Part shown: one piece after another, positions 1 to 8,694 of the stretch
How the letters are laid out: each line of letters starts with the position of its first letter
Position numbering within the stretch: position 1 is the first letter of the stretch
Assembly: GCA_947631945.1 (NCBI GenBank)
Contig: CANRNI010000004.1
Location: forward strand, 1-64,000
Direction of reading: 5' to 3'
Source of the DNA: an uncultured Clostridia bacterium
GTDB lineage: Bacteria > Bacillota > Clostridia > Oscillospirales > Acutalibacteraceae
Length of the DNA stretch: 64,000 nt
Program-made: the position numbers and the translations under genes
The notes under the pieces: model-generated
The model's input: the letters and a program-made list of their open reading frames with translations, nothing else
Databases searched by the model: none
What the model was told of the DNA's origin: nothing

Positions 1-76
1 CTGCGTCATTTTTGTCAATCTGACGAAAAATCTCTTGGCACATCTGCACGACAATAATTATGCGGTATTGCCTTAA
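1..76 (-). repeat. Partial copy of the 171-bp MITE-like element (right end), with TTAA flank
   Basis: The window opens inside an element. Bases 1-72 match the last 72 bases of the complete reverse-oriented copy at 15962-16132 and end with the terminal inverted repeat (…GCGGTATTGCC), followed by TTAA at 73-76, which is the usual flanking tetranucleotide. The other end and its direct repeat lie outside the window. Confidence 0.85.
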
Positions 77-103
77 TAAACCTGTCTGTTTCGACAGCCT
101 GTA

Positions 104-140
104 ACAATTGTCAATTGTACATTGTCAATTGTCAATTATA
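104..140. repeat. Short palindromic GACAATT-type intergenic repeat
   Basis: Overlapping iterations of CAATTGTCAATT and its complement form a small palindromic cluster just upstream of the first gene. The same motif recurs at about 12121-12195 and 13662-13690, both in intergenic DNA. It is a separate, simpler repeat family from the MITE-like elements. No function is visible. Confidence 0.6.
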
Positions 141-166
141 AAATTGTTGTGGAGTTGATATATTAA

Positions 167-682
167 ATGAAAAGGAAAAAACTGCTTACAGCCGCAATAT
201 GCGTTTCAATAGTAAGCGCTCTTATAATAACGGCGGCGGCGGTAACGAGATATAAATTCACGTCGTCGTCAGGTTCTGTCGTATCAAAAATAGTAAACAG
301 AGTAAATTTGGAAGTATCCGATACCGAGTTTGTGTTTAAAAATATAAAAGACGAAGGCGAATTAACCTGCACCACGAAGATTTCAATAGAAAAAACGGAG
401 CCTGATTTTTACGGACAGCTTAACAGCATAACAATAAACGGTCAAAGCTTTGGTTCCGTAATATACGTTGCGGGGAAAAACAACGGGAACGCACTTCTTC
501 CCGAAAACGTCCCTCTTACAAGCGGCACTCCGCTCGAATGGGAGCTTTCTTTTACCGTTCCGTACCGAGAAGGAAAAACCGATTACGAATTGAGTCTTGA
601 TTTTAATTATACGACCGGCGTTAAAGCGAACGCCTCACAGACCTATATTACAAAAATACCGATAACAATAAAGACCGAATAA
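167..682 (+). CDS. Small exported or membrane-anchored protein of unknown function
   Basis: A 171-residue protein that I do not recognise. Residues 1-5 are basic (MKRKK) and about 6-27 are hydrophobic (LLTAAICVSIVSALIITAAAV), so it carries an N-terminal signal peptide or a single signal anchor. There is no lipobox cysteine. The remaining ~140 residues are polar, rich in Thr, Val and alternating hydrophobics, and look all-beta (for example ITIKTE at the end). There is no sortase motif and no second membrane segment. GGAG lies about 12 bases before the ATG, a longish spacing. The gene stands alone between a repeat end and the GH51 gene on the same strand; the 146-bp gap contains a separate promoter for GH51, so an operon is not implied. 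Confidence 0.7.
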   Translation: MKRKKLLTAAICVSIVSALIITAAAVTRYKFTSSSGSVVSKIVNRVNLEVSDTEFVFKNIKDEGELTCTTKISIEKTEPDFYGQLNSITINGQSFGSVIYVAGKNNGNALLPENVPLTSGTPLEWELSFTVPYREGKTDYELSLDFNYTTGVKANASQTYITKIPITIKTE

Positions 683-760
683 TATGTGTTCCTGTTTATA
701 AAATTAATGCCTATTCTTAACAGAAAAGCACTTCGCAGGTAAAATTTGACCGATTAGTTA

Positions 761-789
761 TTGCTTTGGTCTTAAAAATATGTTATCAT
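761..789 (+). promoter_or_regulatory. Predicted sigma-A promoter for the GH51 gene
   Basis: TTGCTT (761-766), a 17-bp spacer, then TATCAT (784-789). It overlaps the upstream alternative start at 766, which supports translation from 829. Confidence 0.5.
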
Positions 790-828
790 GTTAAAAATAT
801 TACAAAGTTTAAAGAAAGGACCTTTTTT

Positions 829-3549
829 ATGAAATTACTTATGGTTACCGAGTTTAAGCAGATAATTTCAATATTGATGTCATTTTTGATGTTCCTGCTT
901 AACATTTTCGGCATGAACGTTAAAATTCCAAACACTGTTAAGGATTACAATGAAAGAACGGCGGATTATTCGCTTGACATAGACGCCGCAAACGAAATTC
1001 ACGACATAAGCGATTTACTTATGGGAATTTTCTTTGAGGACATAAATTTCGCGGCGGACGGCGGTTTGTATGCGGAAAAGATAGTGAATCGCTCGTTTGA
1101 GTTTACCGAGCTCGCGGCCGGAGACCAACTTTACGGCTGGAAAACGGTAGGAAACGCTAAACCCGAGGTCAGAGTTAACGATACCTTAAACTGTCTTAAT
1201 GAAAACAACACAAATTACCTTGTTCTTTCCAATGGCGGAAACGAGCAGGCGGGTATTGAAAACGTCGGCTTCCTTGACGGAATAGCGGTCGAAAAAGGCG
1301 AAAAATATAATTTCTCGTTATACGCGAAGGCTCTTAACGGTTATACGGGCCCTGTAACCGTCCGAATAAATACTCCGAAAAAAGTAGCGGCAGAAGCTAA
1401 AATCGACTCTTTGACCGATTCATGGCAAAAATATACGTTGTCTTTTAAATCTTCCGTTACCGCAAATTCGGGAGTAACCTTGCAGGTTCTTATCGGAAAC
1501 GGCTCGGCGGCATTTGATATGATATCGCTATTCCCAGACGATACATATAAAGGCAGAGAAAACGGACTGAGAAAGGATATCGCGACGCTGCTTGAGGAGC
1601 TTGAGCCAAAGTTCCTCCGTTTCCCGGGCGGATGCGTTACAGAGGGTTATAATAAAGAAACAGCCTATAGCTGGAAGGATTCCGTGGGCGTCGGACGCGA
1701 CGGACAGCCGCTTGAATTTGAGGGAAAATACGGCGATGTAGCCGCGAGAAAACAGGGTATAAACATCTGGACGGATATAAATGCGAAAGAAGATCCGTGG
1801 CCGAGCTTTATGTCATACGGCTTGGGATTCTATGAGTATTTCCTGTTTGCCGAGGATATCGGCGCCGTAGGCGTTCCCGTTCTTAACTGCGGACTTTACT
1901 GTCAGGCAAGAGGCGGAGCCGCCGTGGATATTGATTCAGATTTGTTTAAATCGTATGTTCGGGATATGCTCGACCTTGTCGAATTTTGCCGCGGAGACGC
2001 GTCTACCACTTGGGGCAAGGTAAGGGCAAGCCTCGGGCATGAGGAGCCTTTCAAGCTTAAATATATCTGCATAGGCAACGAAAATGAGGGCGGAGATTAT
2101 TTTGTCAGATATTCCGCGTTCCTCAAAGCGTTTAATGAGGCAAAAGCCGCGAATCCCGAATTATATAAGGACCTTGAGTTGATATATTCATCGGGCATGG
2201 ACGACGGCACTTCTGGCGCGAATTATCTCGCTTCCTACGAATACGCAAAACAGCAGCTCGGCGACAGCGATAATGCGGCTGATTTCGCGGGCGCTACAGA
2301 CCATCATTATTACAATGACCCCGAATGGTTCCTTGAAAATGCCGATTACTATGACGAGGATAATTACAGGAGAGACGTCGATTCAATGACCGATACTCCT
2401 TACGGCGGAGCTATCAACGTGTTCCTCGGCGAATACGCTTCATGGTCAAACAATCTTTACTCCGCTCTTTCCGAGGCGGCTTATATGACGGGACTTGAGA
2501 GAAACGGCGATATAGTCCGTATGGCTACATATGCTCCGCTCCTCGGCAACGAGACGGCAAGACACTGGGCGCCCGACCTTATTTGGTTTAGCAACAACAC
2601 CTGTACCGCTTCGATAAGCTATTATACTCAAAAGCTGTTTTCAACAAATACCGGTTCAAAGCTCCTTGCTTCAAATCTTGAGGGAGCGAAGCTCGGCGAT
2701 TTAAGCGGCAGAGTAGGCGTAGGAACATGGAATACTTCCGCTGTATTTGATAATGTGAAAATCGTTGACAATGCTTCGGAAAAAGTCATAGGAAACGACG
2801 ATTTCTCGGAAAATCAGAAAAAATTCAATAAAAATTGGGATCTTGTTTCCGACGGGGAATGGGTAGTTTCCGACGGTAAGCTTTACCAAAAGTCAACCGA
2901 AATGGAGTACAGTCAGGTCGGTTCCGTGGCGTATTTCGGAGATAAAGACCTGTCAAATTACACGTTTACGGTTGATGCCGCAAAGCTTGACGGTACCGAA
3001 GGCTTTATAATCCCGTTCGCCGTTCAGGATAAGAATACAAACTACTTTTGGAACATCGGCGGTTGGGACAATACCGTTTCGTGTCTGCAACGTATGAACG
3101 GCGGCGTAAAATCGGGTCAGCTTGCCGATACCGCAAAGCCTTTTACAGTTGAAACAGGCAGGACGTATTCATTAAAGGTCGAAATAAACGGCACTCACAT
3201 CAAGTGTTATATCGACGGTGAGCTTTATGTCGATTATGAATCGACAACGCCGGCCGATTCCGAGGCGTATCAGGTAGTAAGTACGGACGAAAGCGGCGAT
3301 ATTATTGTAAAGCTCGTCAATGTGACAGGCTCCGCCCGCACCTTTGCCGTTAATATTGAAGGCGCGGAGAACATCGGCAAAACCGCGAGGGTTTATCAGG
3401 TATCGGGCGACAGTCTTACAAACGATAACATTCTCGGAGAAAAAGAGGATTGCACAATGAAAGAATTTCCCGTATACGGCGTATCGAACAGCTTTAACTA
3501 CGTTGTTCCGCAGTATTCGGCTACCGTTATAAGACTTTCAAGAGGATAA
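829..3549 (+). CDS. Secreted GH51 alpha-L-arabinofuranosidase with accessory sugar-binding modules
   Basis: A 906-residue glycoside hydrolase that should release terminal arabinofuranosyl residues from arabinoxylan or arabinan. The start at 829 is chosen because AAAGAAAGGA sits 9 bases upstream and the promoter overlaps the longer open frame from 766. An N-terminal hydrophobic stretch (about residues 10-30) suggests export. A CBM4/9-like beta domain follows (about 60-190), then the GH51 (beta/alpha)8 domain with FLRFPGGC, the acid/base Glu418 in GNENEGG and the nucleophile Glu535 in LGEYASW. Between about 640 and 800 there is an inserted laminin-G/LamG-like module (beginning FDNVKIVDN), and the C-terminal beta domain typical of the family closes the protein. 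The family assignment is strong; substrate preference is inferred. A terminator follows directly, so it is transcribed alone. Confidence 0.9.
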   Translation: MKLLMVTEFKQIISILMSFLMFLLNIFGMNVKIPNTVKDYNERTADYSLDIDAANEIHDISDLLMGIFFEDINFAADGGLYAEKIVNRSFEFTELAAGDQLYGWKTVGNAKPEVRVNDTLNCLNENNTNYLVLSNGGNEQAGIENVGFLDGIAVEKGEKYNFSLYAKALNGYTGPVTVRINTPKKVAAEAKIDSLTDSWQKYTLSFKSSVTANSGVTLQVLIGNGSAAFDMISLFPDDTYKGRENGLRKDIATLLEELEPKFLRFPGGCVTEGYNKETAYSWKDSVGVGRDGQPLEFEGKYGDVAARKQGINIWTDINAKEDPWPSFMSYGLGFYEYFLFAEDIGAVGVPVLNCGLYCQARGGAAVDIDSDLFKSYVRDMLDLVEFCRGDASTTWGKVRASLGHEEPFKLKYICIGNENEGGDYFVRYSAFLKAFNEAKAANPELYKDLELIYSSGMDDGTSGANYLASYEYAKQQLGDSDNAADFAGATDHHYYNDPEWFLENADYYDEDNYRRDVDSMTDTPYGGAINVFLGEYASWSNNLYSALSEAAYMTGLERNGDIVRMATYAPLLGNETARHWAPDLIWFSNNTCTASISYYTQKLFSTNTGSKLLASNLEGAKLGDLSGRVGVGTWNTSAVFDNVKIVDNASEKVIGNDDFSENQKKFNKNWDLVSDGEWVVSDGKLYQKSTEMEYSQVGSVAYFGDKDLSNYTFTVDAAKLDGTEGFIIPFAVQDKNTNYFWNIGGWDNTVSCLQRMNGGVKSGQLADTAKPFTVETGRTYSLKVEINGTHIKCYIDGELYVDYESTTPADSEAYQVVSTDESGDIIVKLVNVTGSARTFAVNIEGAENIGKTARVYQVSGDSLTNDNILGEKEDCTMKEFPVYGVSNSFNYVVPQYSATVIRLSRG

Positions 3550-3580
3550 GCTTTGAAGAGCTTCATTAACAGTAAAAATA

Positions 3581-3619
3581 CGCCGGCGTCCCTTTAAAGG
3601 ACTGCCGGCGCGTTTTGTT
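3581..3619 (+). terminator. Rho-independent terminator after the GH51 gene
   Basis: A GC-rich stem (CGCCGGCGTCC pairing with GGACTGCCGGCG, one bulge) is followed by TTTTGTTTT. Confidence 0.8.
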
Positions 3620-3668
3620 TTGCGAATCGCACATTATCTATTGCGTTAAGCCGACAGGCGTGATTTAT

Positions 3669-3847
3669 TTAGGGCAATACCGCATAATTATTGTCGTGCA
3701 GATGTACCGTGAGATTTTTCGTCAGATTGACAAAAGTGACGCAGGAATACTGACGTATTTCAAGGAGCTTTTGGCAAAAATGACGGAAAATCTCGGTGCA
3801 GATGCGCGGCAAAGGCGGTAGCCGCTAATTGTGCGGCATTGCCTTAG
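3669..3847 (+). repeat. Full 171-bp MITE-like element with TTAG direct repeats
   Basis: The element spans 3673-3843, starting GGCAATACCGCATAATTA and ending with the inverted copy TAATTGTGCGGCATTGCC. TTAG occurs immediately outside both ends (3669-3672 and 3844-3847). Its right end abuts a second terminus-like sequence (GTGTTGCCTTAA, 3848-3859), suggesting insertion into the end of an older copy. The right TTAG supplies the stop codon of the gerAC-like gene on the minus strand. It encodes no convincing protein. Confidence 0.9.
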
Positions 3848-4992
3848 TGTTGCCTTAAAGTTTCCTGTCCTATTCTTCTTAGATTCGTTTTCACTTTGAT
3901 ATTAAATTTGATTTCGGGCAGTATATCCTCCCAGTTTTCTTCTGTTTCCTTGTAAGCTTTCGGAAAGCTCTGCATAAATCTTTTGCCGAAGCGGAAAATG
4001 TCTGATTTATGATATTTAAGCTGACGGTAAAGGAGATTTTGCACGCCGTTCGCGATAAATTTTCCCGCAGCCGCTTCAACCTTTTCCACATCGTCCGCTT
4101 TAAAGCTGCCGAAATCTCCTGCGTCGTATTCCACCATATCAACATTGCATTTTATTGTGATATCAAATTCGGGTATTCCGTTTTCATAGTAGGTCTTTAT
4201 TTTTGATGACGATTTAATAATGTCAAGTCCTACTGTCATATCGTCGTTCACAACGCTGAAATTTCCCTTTTTCGCGTCGTCCGTCAGCATAAGAAAAAAC
4301 ATTGTTTCGTCGGCAGACAGATGATTTTTCTCTCCGTTCTTTGTGTATATATAAGTTCCCGTAACCTTGACCGTCGAGGATTTGCCGTTCTCCTCTTTTG
4401 TTACCTCTAAAAGCGGCATTGTAAAATCCGTTGTTTTTTCAAGATAAAGATTTATAACGTTATAAAGCTCTGTATCGACGGATATTGAATTTTTATAGCT
4501 TTCCGATATTGATTCCTCTATAATTTTCGCGGGAATTTCGCTGCTGTTCTCATTTATATTTAAAATATCGCTTGCTTTTCCTGTAGACGCGGCGACGTAA
4601 ACGTCGGCTCTGGCGGTGTATTCCCTCGCGAAAAAATCGAGGGATTTTATTATCTCGTCGCCCTTTATCGAGTTGCCTATAACGATAATAAGATTTTGGC
4701 TGTAAAGAGTTTTTTTGCCCGTTACGTCGCATAAATCGCCCAGCGCCTCGGCAAGCGTTTTTCCCTTTACCGTATAATTGACCACGGGATTTGACGCAGC
4801 GTTATCTTTTCCGCCTTTTTGCGAGGTCGCAAAAGCCTGAACCGTTACCTCATAATCCTTGCTTTTTTCGTCAAAATCAACTCCCACTCCCTCTATTATG
4901 AGCCTGTTCTTGATTTCCGTTTCTCCCGACGTGCAGGAGGAAAAAAGTATCAGAAATAAAAGCGCCAGCGGAATAATTTTAAGCTTTTTCAT
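3844..4992 (-). CDS. GerAC-like spore germination lipoprotein
   Basis: A 382-residue Ger(x)C-family protein, the lipoprotein subunit of a GerA-type germinant receptor in the inner spore membrane. A type II signal peptide is visible (residues 1-20, ending LFSSC, with Cys as the lipidated residue). The body shows family features: IIEGVGVDFD near the start, conserved ARADVYVA around the middle, and a C-terminal domain ending FNIKVKTNLRRIGQ. It is the last gene of a minus-strand operon and overlaps the permease gene by 14 bases, implying translational coupling. The last residues, LRQH plus the TAA stop, are read from repeat-element terminus sequence rather than ordinary gene sequence, so the natural C terminus has probably been altered by a few residues. 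Family assignment is confident; the germinant is unknown. Confidence 0.9.
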   Translation of the reverse strand: MKKLKIIPLALLFLILFSSCTSGETEIKNRLIIEGVGVDFDEKSKDYEVTVQAFATSQKGGKDNAASNPVVNYTVKGKTLAEALGDLCDVTGKKTLYSQNLIIVIGNSIKGDEIIKSLDFFAREYTARADVYVAASTGKASDILNINENSSEIPAKIIEESISESYKNSISVDTELYNVINLYLEKTTDFTMPLLEVTKEENGKSSTVKVTGTYIYTKNGEKNHLSADETMFFLMLTDDAKKGNFSVVNDDMTVGLDIIKSSSKIKTYYENGIPEFDITIKCNVDMVEYDAGDFGSFKADDVEKVEAAAGKFIANGVQNLLYRQLKYHKSDIFRFGKRFMQSFPKAYKETEENWEDILPEIKFNIKVKTNLRRIGQETLRQH

Positions 4993-6070
4993 TACCGTTC
5001 CTCCCGTTTTTTACTTTTTCCGCAATGATAACTGCGGACGGTATAACGCAGGCCGAAAACAGGTAGAGAATGATAGTTGTCGCAGAGGTTATTACATTGG
5101 AAAAATCCAGCATGCTCCCCGATATAATCGTGGTTCCCGTAAAAATCACAGCCGCGGAAATGAAATGGTACAGGAGCTTGTTTTCTTTTCCGAACAGCTC
5201 GGAAAAAAGGCAGTTGCATATAAAAAACGTAAGCGATAGCTTTATTACGGCGCAGAGCATCCAAACGCAGGATATAAGCGCGTCGAGCCTTTCTATAAAT
5301 TCAAATTCCGCAATCAGGGCGAGCGTGTACATTCCGAAAAGCTGGGTTTTGTTGTATTCGCCCAGAACGCCCTCGAGCATGATATTGGTAATAAGAATCG
5401 TAGCCGTAATTATCAAAGTCCATATCGGCAGACCGCGTTTTTTATTTCCCCTTACAAACGGCAAAAGTATGCTTATAGCGAGTATCTCCACGGTTCTTGA
5501 GCAGGAATATACGCCTATGCCGAATATCTGCGAAAAGTCATCGGACGTCATGGGAGTAAAATTCAGAGTATTGAAATCGGGTATAAGCGAAATATATACA
5601 AACGCGAAAACGCTGAGAACGGGAATAAGGAATACTATGCTTGAACGTCCTATCGCTTCTATTCCTTTGACAGCCGTATATACCGCGACCGCGAGAAGCG
5701 CCAGAAGGACGAGCGCCATATTTGTTTCCGGAAACATTACGGAGCTTGTAAATATCTCAAACCTGCCCGACGTTATTATTGCATAAATATAAAAATCAAT
5801 GAGAAAAATCACACAAAGGGCTTTTGAGAAAATTTTTGATACGCAGGAAGCCCGCGTTATTATCGACGATTCCGAATCTTTTTTTATAAGGAAAAATGTG
5901 GGCAGTGACGTAATAAGCAGTAGCACGCCCATAAACAGCGTCTCGTAAACGGTTTCCTCGCTCGAAAGGCGAGTGCGTATATTTGAAATGTATGCCACGA
6001 GTGAAAAAACTCTGCCTAAGAACAATGCCGTGTAAAACTGAAACGGGGTAATTTTAGCTCTTGTTTGCAT
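4979..6070 (-). CDS. GerAB-like spore germination permease
   Basis: A 363-residue integral membrane protein of the endospore germination permease family (APC-superfamily fold), the presumed germinant-binding subunit of a GerA receptor. About ten hydrophobic segments are visible, starting ITPFQFYTALFLGRVFSLVAYIS. The segment GIGVYSCSRTVEILAISILLPFV and the stretch VLGEYNKTQLFGMYTLALIAEFEFIERLDAL correspond to well-conserved parts of the family. Length is normal. It overlaps gerAA upstream by 17 bases and gerAC downstream by 14, so the three products are probably made in fixed ratio. It should be expressed in the forespore, but I did not identify a sigma-G promoter with confidence. Confidence 0.9.
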   Translation of the reverse strand: MQTRAKITPFQFYTALFLGRVFSLVAYISNIRTRLSSEETVYETLFMGVLLLITSLPTFFLIKKDSESSIITRASCVSKIFSKALCVIFLIDFYIYAIITSGRFEIFTSSVMFPETNMALVLLALLAVAVYTAVKGIEAIGRSSIVFLIPVLSVFAFVYISLIPDFNTLNFTPMTSDDFSQIFGIGVYSCSRTVEILAISILLPFVRGNKKRGLPIWTLIITATILITNIMLEGVLGEYNKTQLFGMYTLALIAEFEFIERLDALISCVWMLCAVIKLSLTFFICNCLFSELFGKENKLLYHFISAAVIFTGTTIISGSMLDFSNVITSATTIILYLFSACVIPSAVIIAEKVKNGRNGNEKA

Positions 6071-7601
6071 CGCTGTCGCTTCCTCTCAGATTCTGAACTT
6101 TCATAAAACGCTTGCCGACCGTTTTCCAGCCCGCGAAGAACAGGCTGTCCCTGTTGGCGTATCTGTCGAACGGCGAAAGGGGAGAGGTGAACGGAACGCC
6201 GAAAGAGTTTACGGAGCAGAGATTTATAACAATCAGTCCGAAGCCGAGCATTATTCCGTAAAGCCCGGATATGCCGCCGAGTATAATAAACAGCAGGCGC
6301 AGAACCGACGACGGCTGGTGCAGAGGGGTTATAACGGCCGAACAGATAGCGGTAATCGCGACTACTATAAGCATGGGAGCGCTGATAAGTCCAGCTGTTA
6401 CGGCGGCGTCGCCTATGACTAAAGCGCCCACAATGCTGACCGCGTGTCCCATTGAAGCCGGCATACGAAGCCCCGCTTCTCTTACTATTTCATATATAAA
6501 ATGAATTATAAGCGATTCCACAAAAAGCGGAAACGGCGTTTCCTGAATTGATATGGATATTTCAAATATAATGTTTGCCGGAAATATCTCCTGATGGAAG
6601 GTGCCTACGGCGACGTATATTCCCGGCAGGAAAACGGCGGCGAGAAAGCATACCATTTTTATTGTTCTCGTGACAAGCGTGTAAAAGGGTCTTGAAAGAT
6701 AATCGTCGAGCGAATGGAAATTTTCTATGAAAAGATACGGCACAATTAAAGCGTAGGGCGTGCCGTCCACTATTATTCCCACTCTGCCCTCCGAAAGCTT
6801 CGCCGCGAAAACGTCGGGACGCTCCGTAATGCCTACCGATGTGAAAAACGAAAGTCCCTTCGCTTCCAAAAACGGTCTGACTGCTCCGGCGCCCGGGATT
6901 ATATCTATTTTCATTTCTTTAAGTCTTGATTTTACGCCGTTTACCGTTACCGGGTCCGCTCTCTTTGCGTGATAGCATATGCACAGCGATGTTTTGCTTG
7001 TTTCTCCCGCCGTTATTGTTTCAAAGCGTACATACGGGCTTTTAAGTCTCCTGCGCACCATCGTCACGTTGTCTTTGTACATTTCAACAAAGCCTTCGTG
7101 AGAGCCGAATTCCTGCATTTCGGATTGCGGCTGTTCAATTGAACGCTTGGGATATCCCTGAACGCTAAGAGCCAGACATCTGTTGACTCCGTCCACAAAC
7201 ATAAGTATGCAGCCCGATATGAGGTACTGCACTGCGTCGGGCATCGTTATTGCCTCTTTTGTATCACATTCGGAAGTCCTGTATTCGGAGATGTGGTCAT
7301 AAATCATTTTCGGCTCGGTCGTACCGAATTTCATATCAAGCACGGGAGCTATTACGGCGTTTGATACAAGTAAATTGTCGTACATTCCGTCGAGAGTAAT
7401 AAACGCGATTTTTATTCCGTTCGCCTGAGTTTCCTTTATAACAAGGTCGAAGCTCTCCCCGAACATTTCCCTTATTGTTATTATATTTTCGCTCAGAGCG
7501 GGAAAAATCCCCTCGGGGATTTTATCATCGGTATCTGTTTTTATCGGCTGCGTAAGCCCGATTTTTGATTTTTTCCATTTTTGAAACATATTTTTAAACA
7601 T
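6054..7601 (-). CDS. GerAA-like spore germination protein
   Basis: A 515-residue GerA-family protein, the large subunit of the tripartite germinant receptor. The N-terminal soluble domain (about 1-300) contains conserved family sequence around KSPYVRFETITAGETSKTSL and EGRVGIIVDGTPYALIVPYLF. The C-terminal half has about five transmembrane segments, with the characteristic RMPASMGHAVSIVGALVIGD. It is the first gene of the operon gerAA-gerAB-gerAC, the order used by Bacillus gerA. The ribosome binding site is weak (GGTACGG), so an internal start at the fifth codon (also ATG) cannot be excluded. The upstream 169 bp, shared divergently with the YetF-like gene, holds a decayed repeat copy. Confidence 0.92.
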   Translation of the reverse strand: MFKNMFQKWKKSKIGLTQPIKTDTDDKIPEGIFPALSENIITIREMFGESFDLVIKETQANGIKIAFITLDGMYDNLLVSNAVIAPVLDMKFGTTEPKMIYDHISEYRTSECDTKEAITMPDAVQYLISGCILMFVDGVNRCLALSVQGYPKRSIEQPQSEMQEFGSHEGFVEMYKDNVTMVRRRLKSPYVRFETITAGETSKTSLCICYHAKRADPVTVNGVKSRLKEMKIDIIPGAGAVRPFLEAKGLSFFTSVGITERPDVFAAKLSEGRVGIIVDGTPYALIVPYLFIENFHSLDDYLSRPFYTLVTRTIKMVCFLAAVFLPGIYVAVGTFHQEIFPANIIFEISISIQETPFPLFVESLIIHFIYEIVREAGLRMPASMGHAVSIVGALVIGDAAVTAGLISAPMLIVVAITAICSAVITPLHQPSSVLRLLFIILGGISGLYGIMLGFGLIVINLCSVNSFGVPFTSPLSPFDRYANRDSLFFAGWKTVGKRFMKVQNLRGSDSDANKS

Positions 7602-7630
7602 ATCCGCTATCCGTACCTTAGATTAAATCA

Positions 7631-7688
7631 AAAGCAATATCGCGCAAAGATTGTGCGCAAAGGCGTAAGCCGTCTTTGTGCGGCGTTG
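7631..7688. repeat. Decayed short copy of the MITE-like element
   Basis: GCAATATCGCGCAAAGA at the left pairs imperfectly with TCTTTGTGCGGCGTTGT at the right, and the centre keeps the GCGCAAAGGCGTAAGCCGTC core seen in intact copies. It is a short, diverged derivative in the spacer between the gerA operon and the DUF421 gene. No clear target duplication remains. Confidence 0.55.
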
Positions 7689-7770
7689 TTAATGTTATTG
7701 CCATATTTATCGGAAATATACAGTTTGAATATATATCGGAAAAACGCAGATACTTTTATCGGTGATATTT

Positions 7771-8445
7771 ATGCTTTCAGTTGCCGTAAGAACGGTGATA
7801 ATGTATTTTTTTATGATTGTTATAATGAGGCTCATGGGTAAGCGTCAGATAGGACAATTGCAGCCGGGAGAGCTTGTTATAACAATAATGATATCGGAAA
7901 TAGCGGCTATACCCATTGATAAAACAGATGAACCGCTGATAGAACCGTTAACTGCGATAGTTATACTTGCGGGGCTTGAAATTATTATTTCGCTCATATC
8001 GCTTAAAAGCATACGTATCCGTCAGCTTTTGCAGGGCAACTCGCTTGTGGTTATAAGAAACGGCAAGGTGGACGAAAAGCAGATGAGACGCATGAGGTAT
8101 ACTATGGACGATTTGCTGGAGGCTTTGAGGCAGAACGACGTTTTCAATATAGACGAGGTACAGTACGCCATAACGGAAACGGACGGCTCTCTGAGCGTGC
8201 TTTTAAAGCCCGAATACAGGCCGCTTACAATAGGAGACACGGATAAAAAACCGAGCAAGGATTCCATGCCGTTTATAATAATATCGGACGGAAGAATAAT
8301 AAAATCGTCTTTTTCCGACTGCGGCATGACGCAGAAAAAGCTTGATAATATTTTAAAGAAAAAGAAGCTTCGGGCAAAGGATATCCTCCTTATGACCTGC
8401 GACGAGAACGGCAATATAAATATTGTTCGGCAGTCCGAAAAATAA
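7771..8445 (+). CDS. YetF-like DUF421 membrane protein
   Basis: A 224-residue protein of the YetF/DUF421 family, widespread in spore formers and of unclear biochemical role. Two or three N-terminal membrane segments (residues 1-80) include the conserved RLMGKRQIGQLQPGELVITIMISEIA. The soluble C-terminal domain contains RQNDVFNIDEVQYAITETDGSLSVLLKPEYRP, the family's most conserved block. The ATG at 7771 is preferred over the GTG at 7762, because GGTGAT (7761-7766) then acts as the ribosome binding site. It is transcribed away from the gerA operon; a connection to sporulation is plausible from context but unproven. Confidence 0.85.
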   Translation: MLSVAVRTVIMYFFMIVIMRLMGKRQIGQLQPGELVITIMISEIAAIPIDKTDEPLIEPLTAIVILAGLEIIISLISLKSIRIRQLLQGNSLVVIRNGKVDEKQMRRMRYTMDDLLEALRQNDVFNIDEVQYAITETDGSLSVLLKPEYRPLTIGDTDKKPSKDSMPFIIISDGRIIKSSFSDCGMTQKKLDNILKKKKLRAKDILLMTCDENGNINIVRQSEK

Positions 8446-8520
8446 AAAAATTGAACCGCACAATGATTGTGCAGTCCAGCGTGTTGAAGAACTTATTGCA
8501 AATAGTATAAAAGTTTCGGT

Positions 8521-8629
8521 CAAGCCTTTACAAAGGCTTGCAGGGGTCACGGGGACAGCGTCACCGTGTCGCGCTCCGCAGAGCGCGAAATCTCTTTTTT
8601 CGTGGGGAACTCATGTGTTGGGGTTCCCC
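8521..8629. repeat. Cluster of four consecutive hairpins between convergent genes
   Basis: Four palindromes follow one another: CAAGCCTTT/AAAGGCTTG with a 2-base loop (8521-8540), CACGG/CCGTG (8548-8568), CGCGCTC/GAGCGCG (8570-8587) and GGGGAAC/GTTCCCC (8604-8629). They fill most of the 249-bp gap between the convergent DUF421 and comM genes. They could act as bidirectional transcription barriers or be the remains of a structured repeat. None has an ideal U-tract, although CTCTTTTTT follows the third. Confidence 0.6.
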
Positions 8630-8694
8630 ATAGTTTTCATTGACAAAAAACTACTTTTTCGACAGTCAGAACTAATTATAAATTTGATTCTGTT

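Noticed and set aside
766..828. Upstream extension of the GH51 gene
   Set aside because: It overlaps the predicted promoter and lacks a ribosome binding site, whereas the ATG at 829 has both a good site and a signal-like N terminus.
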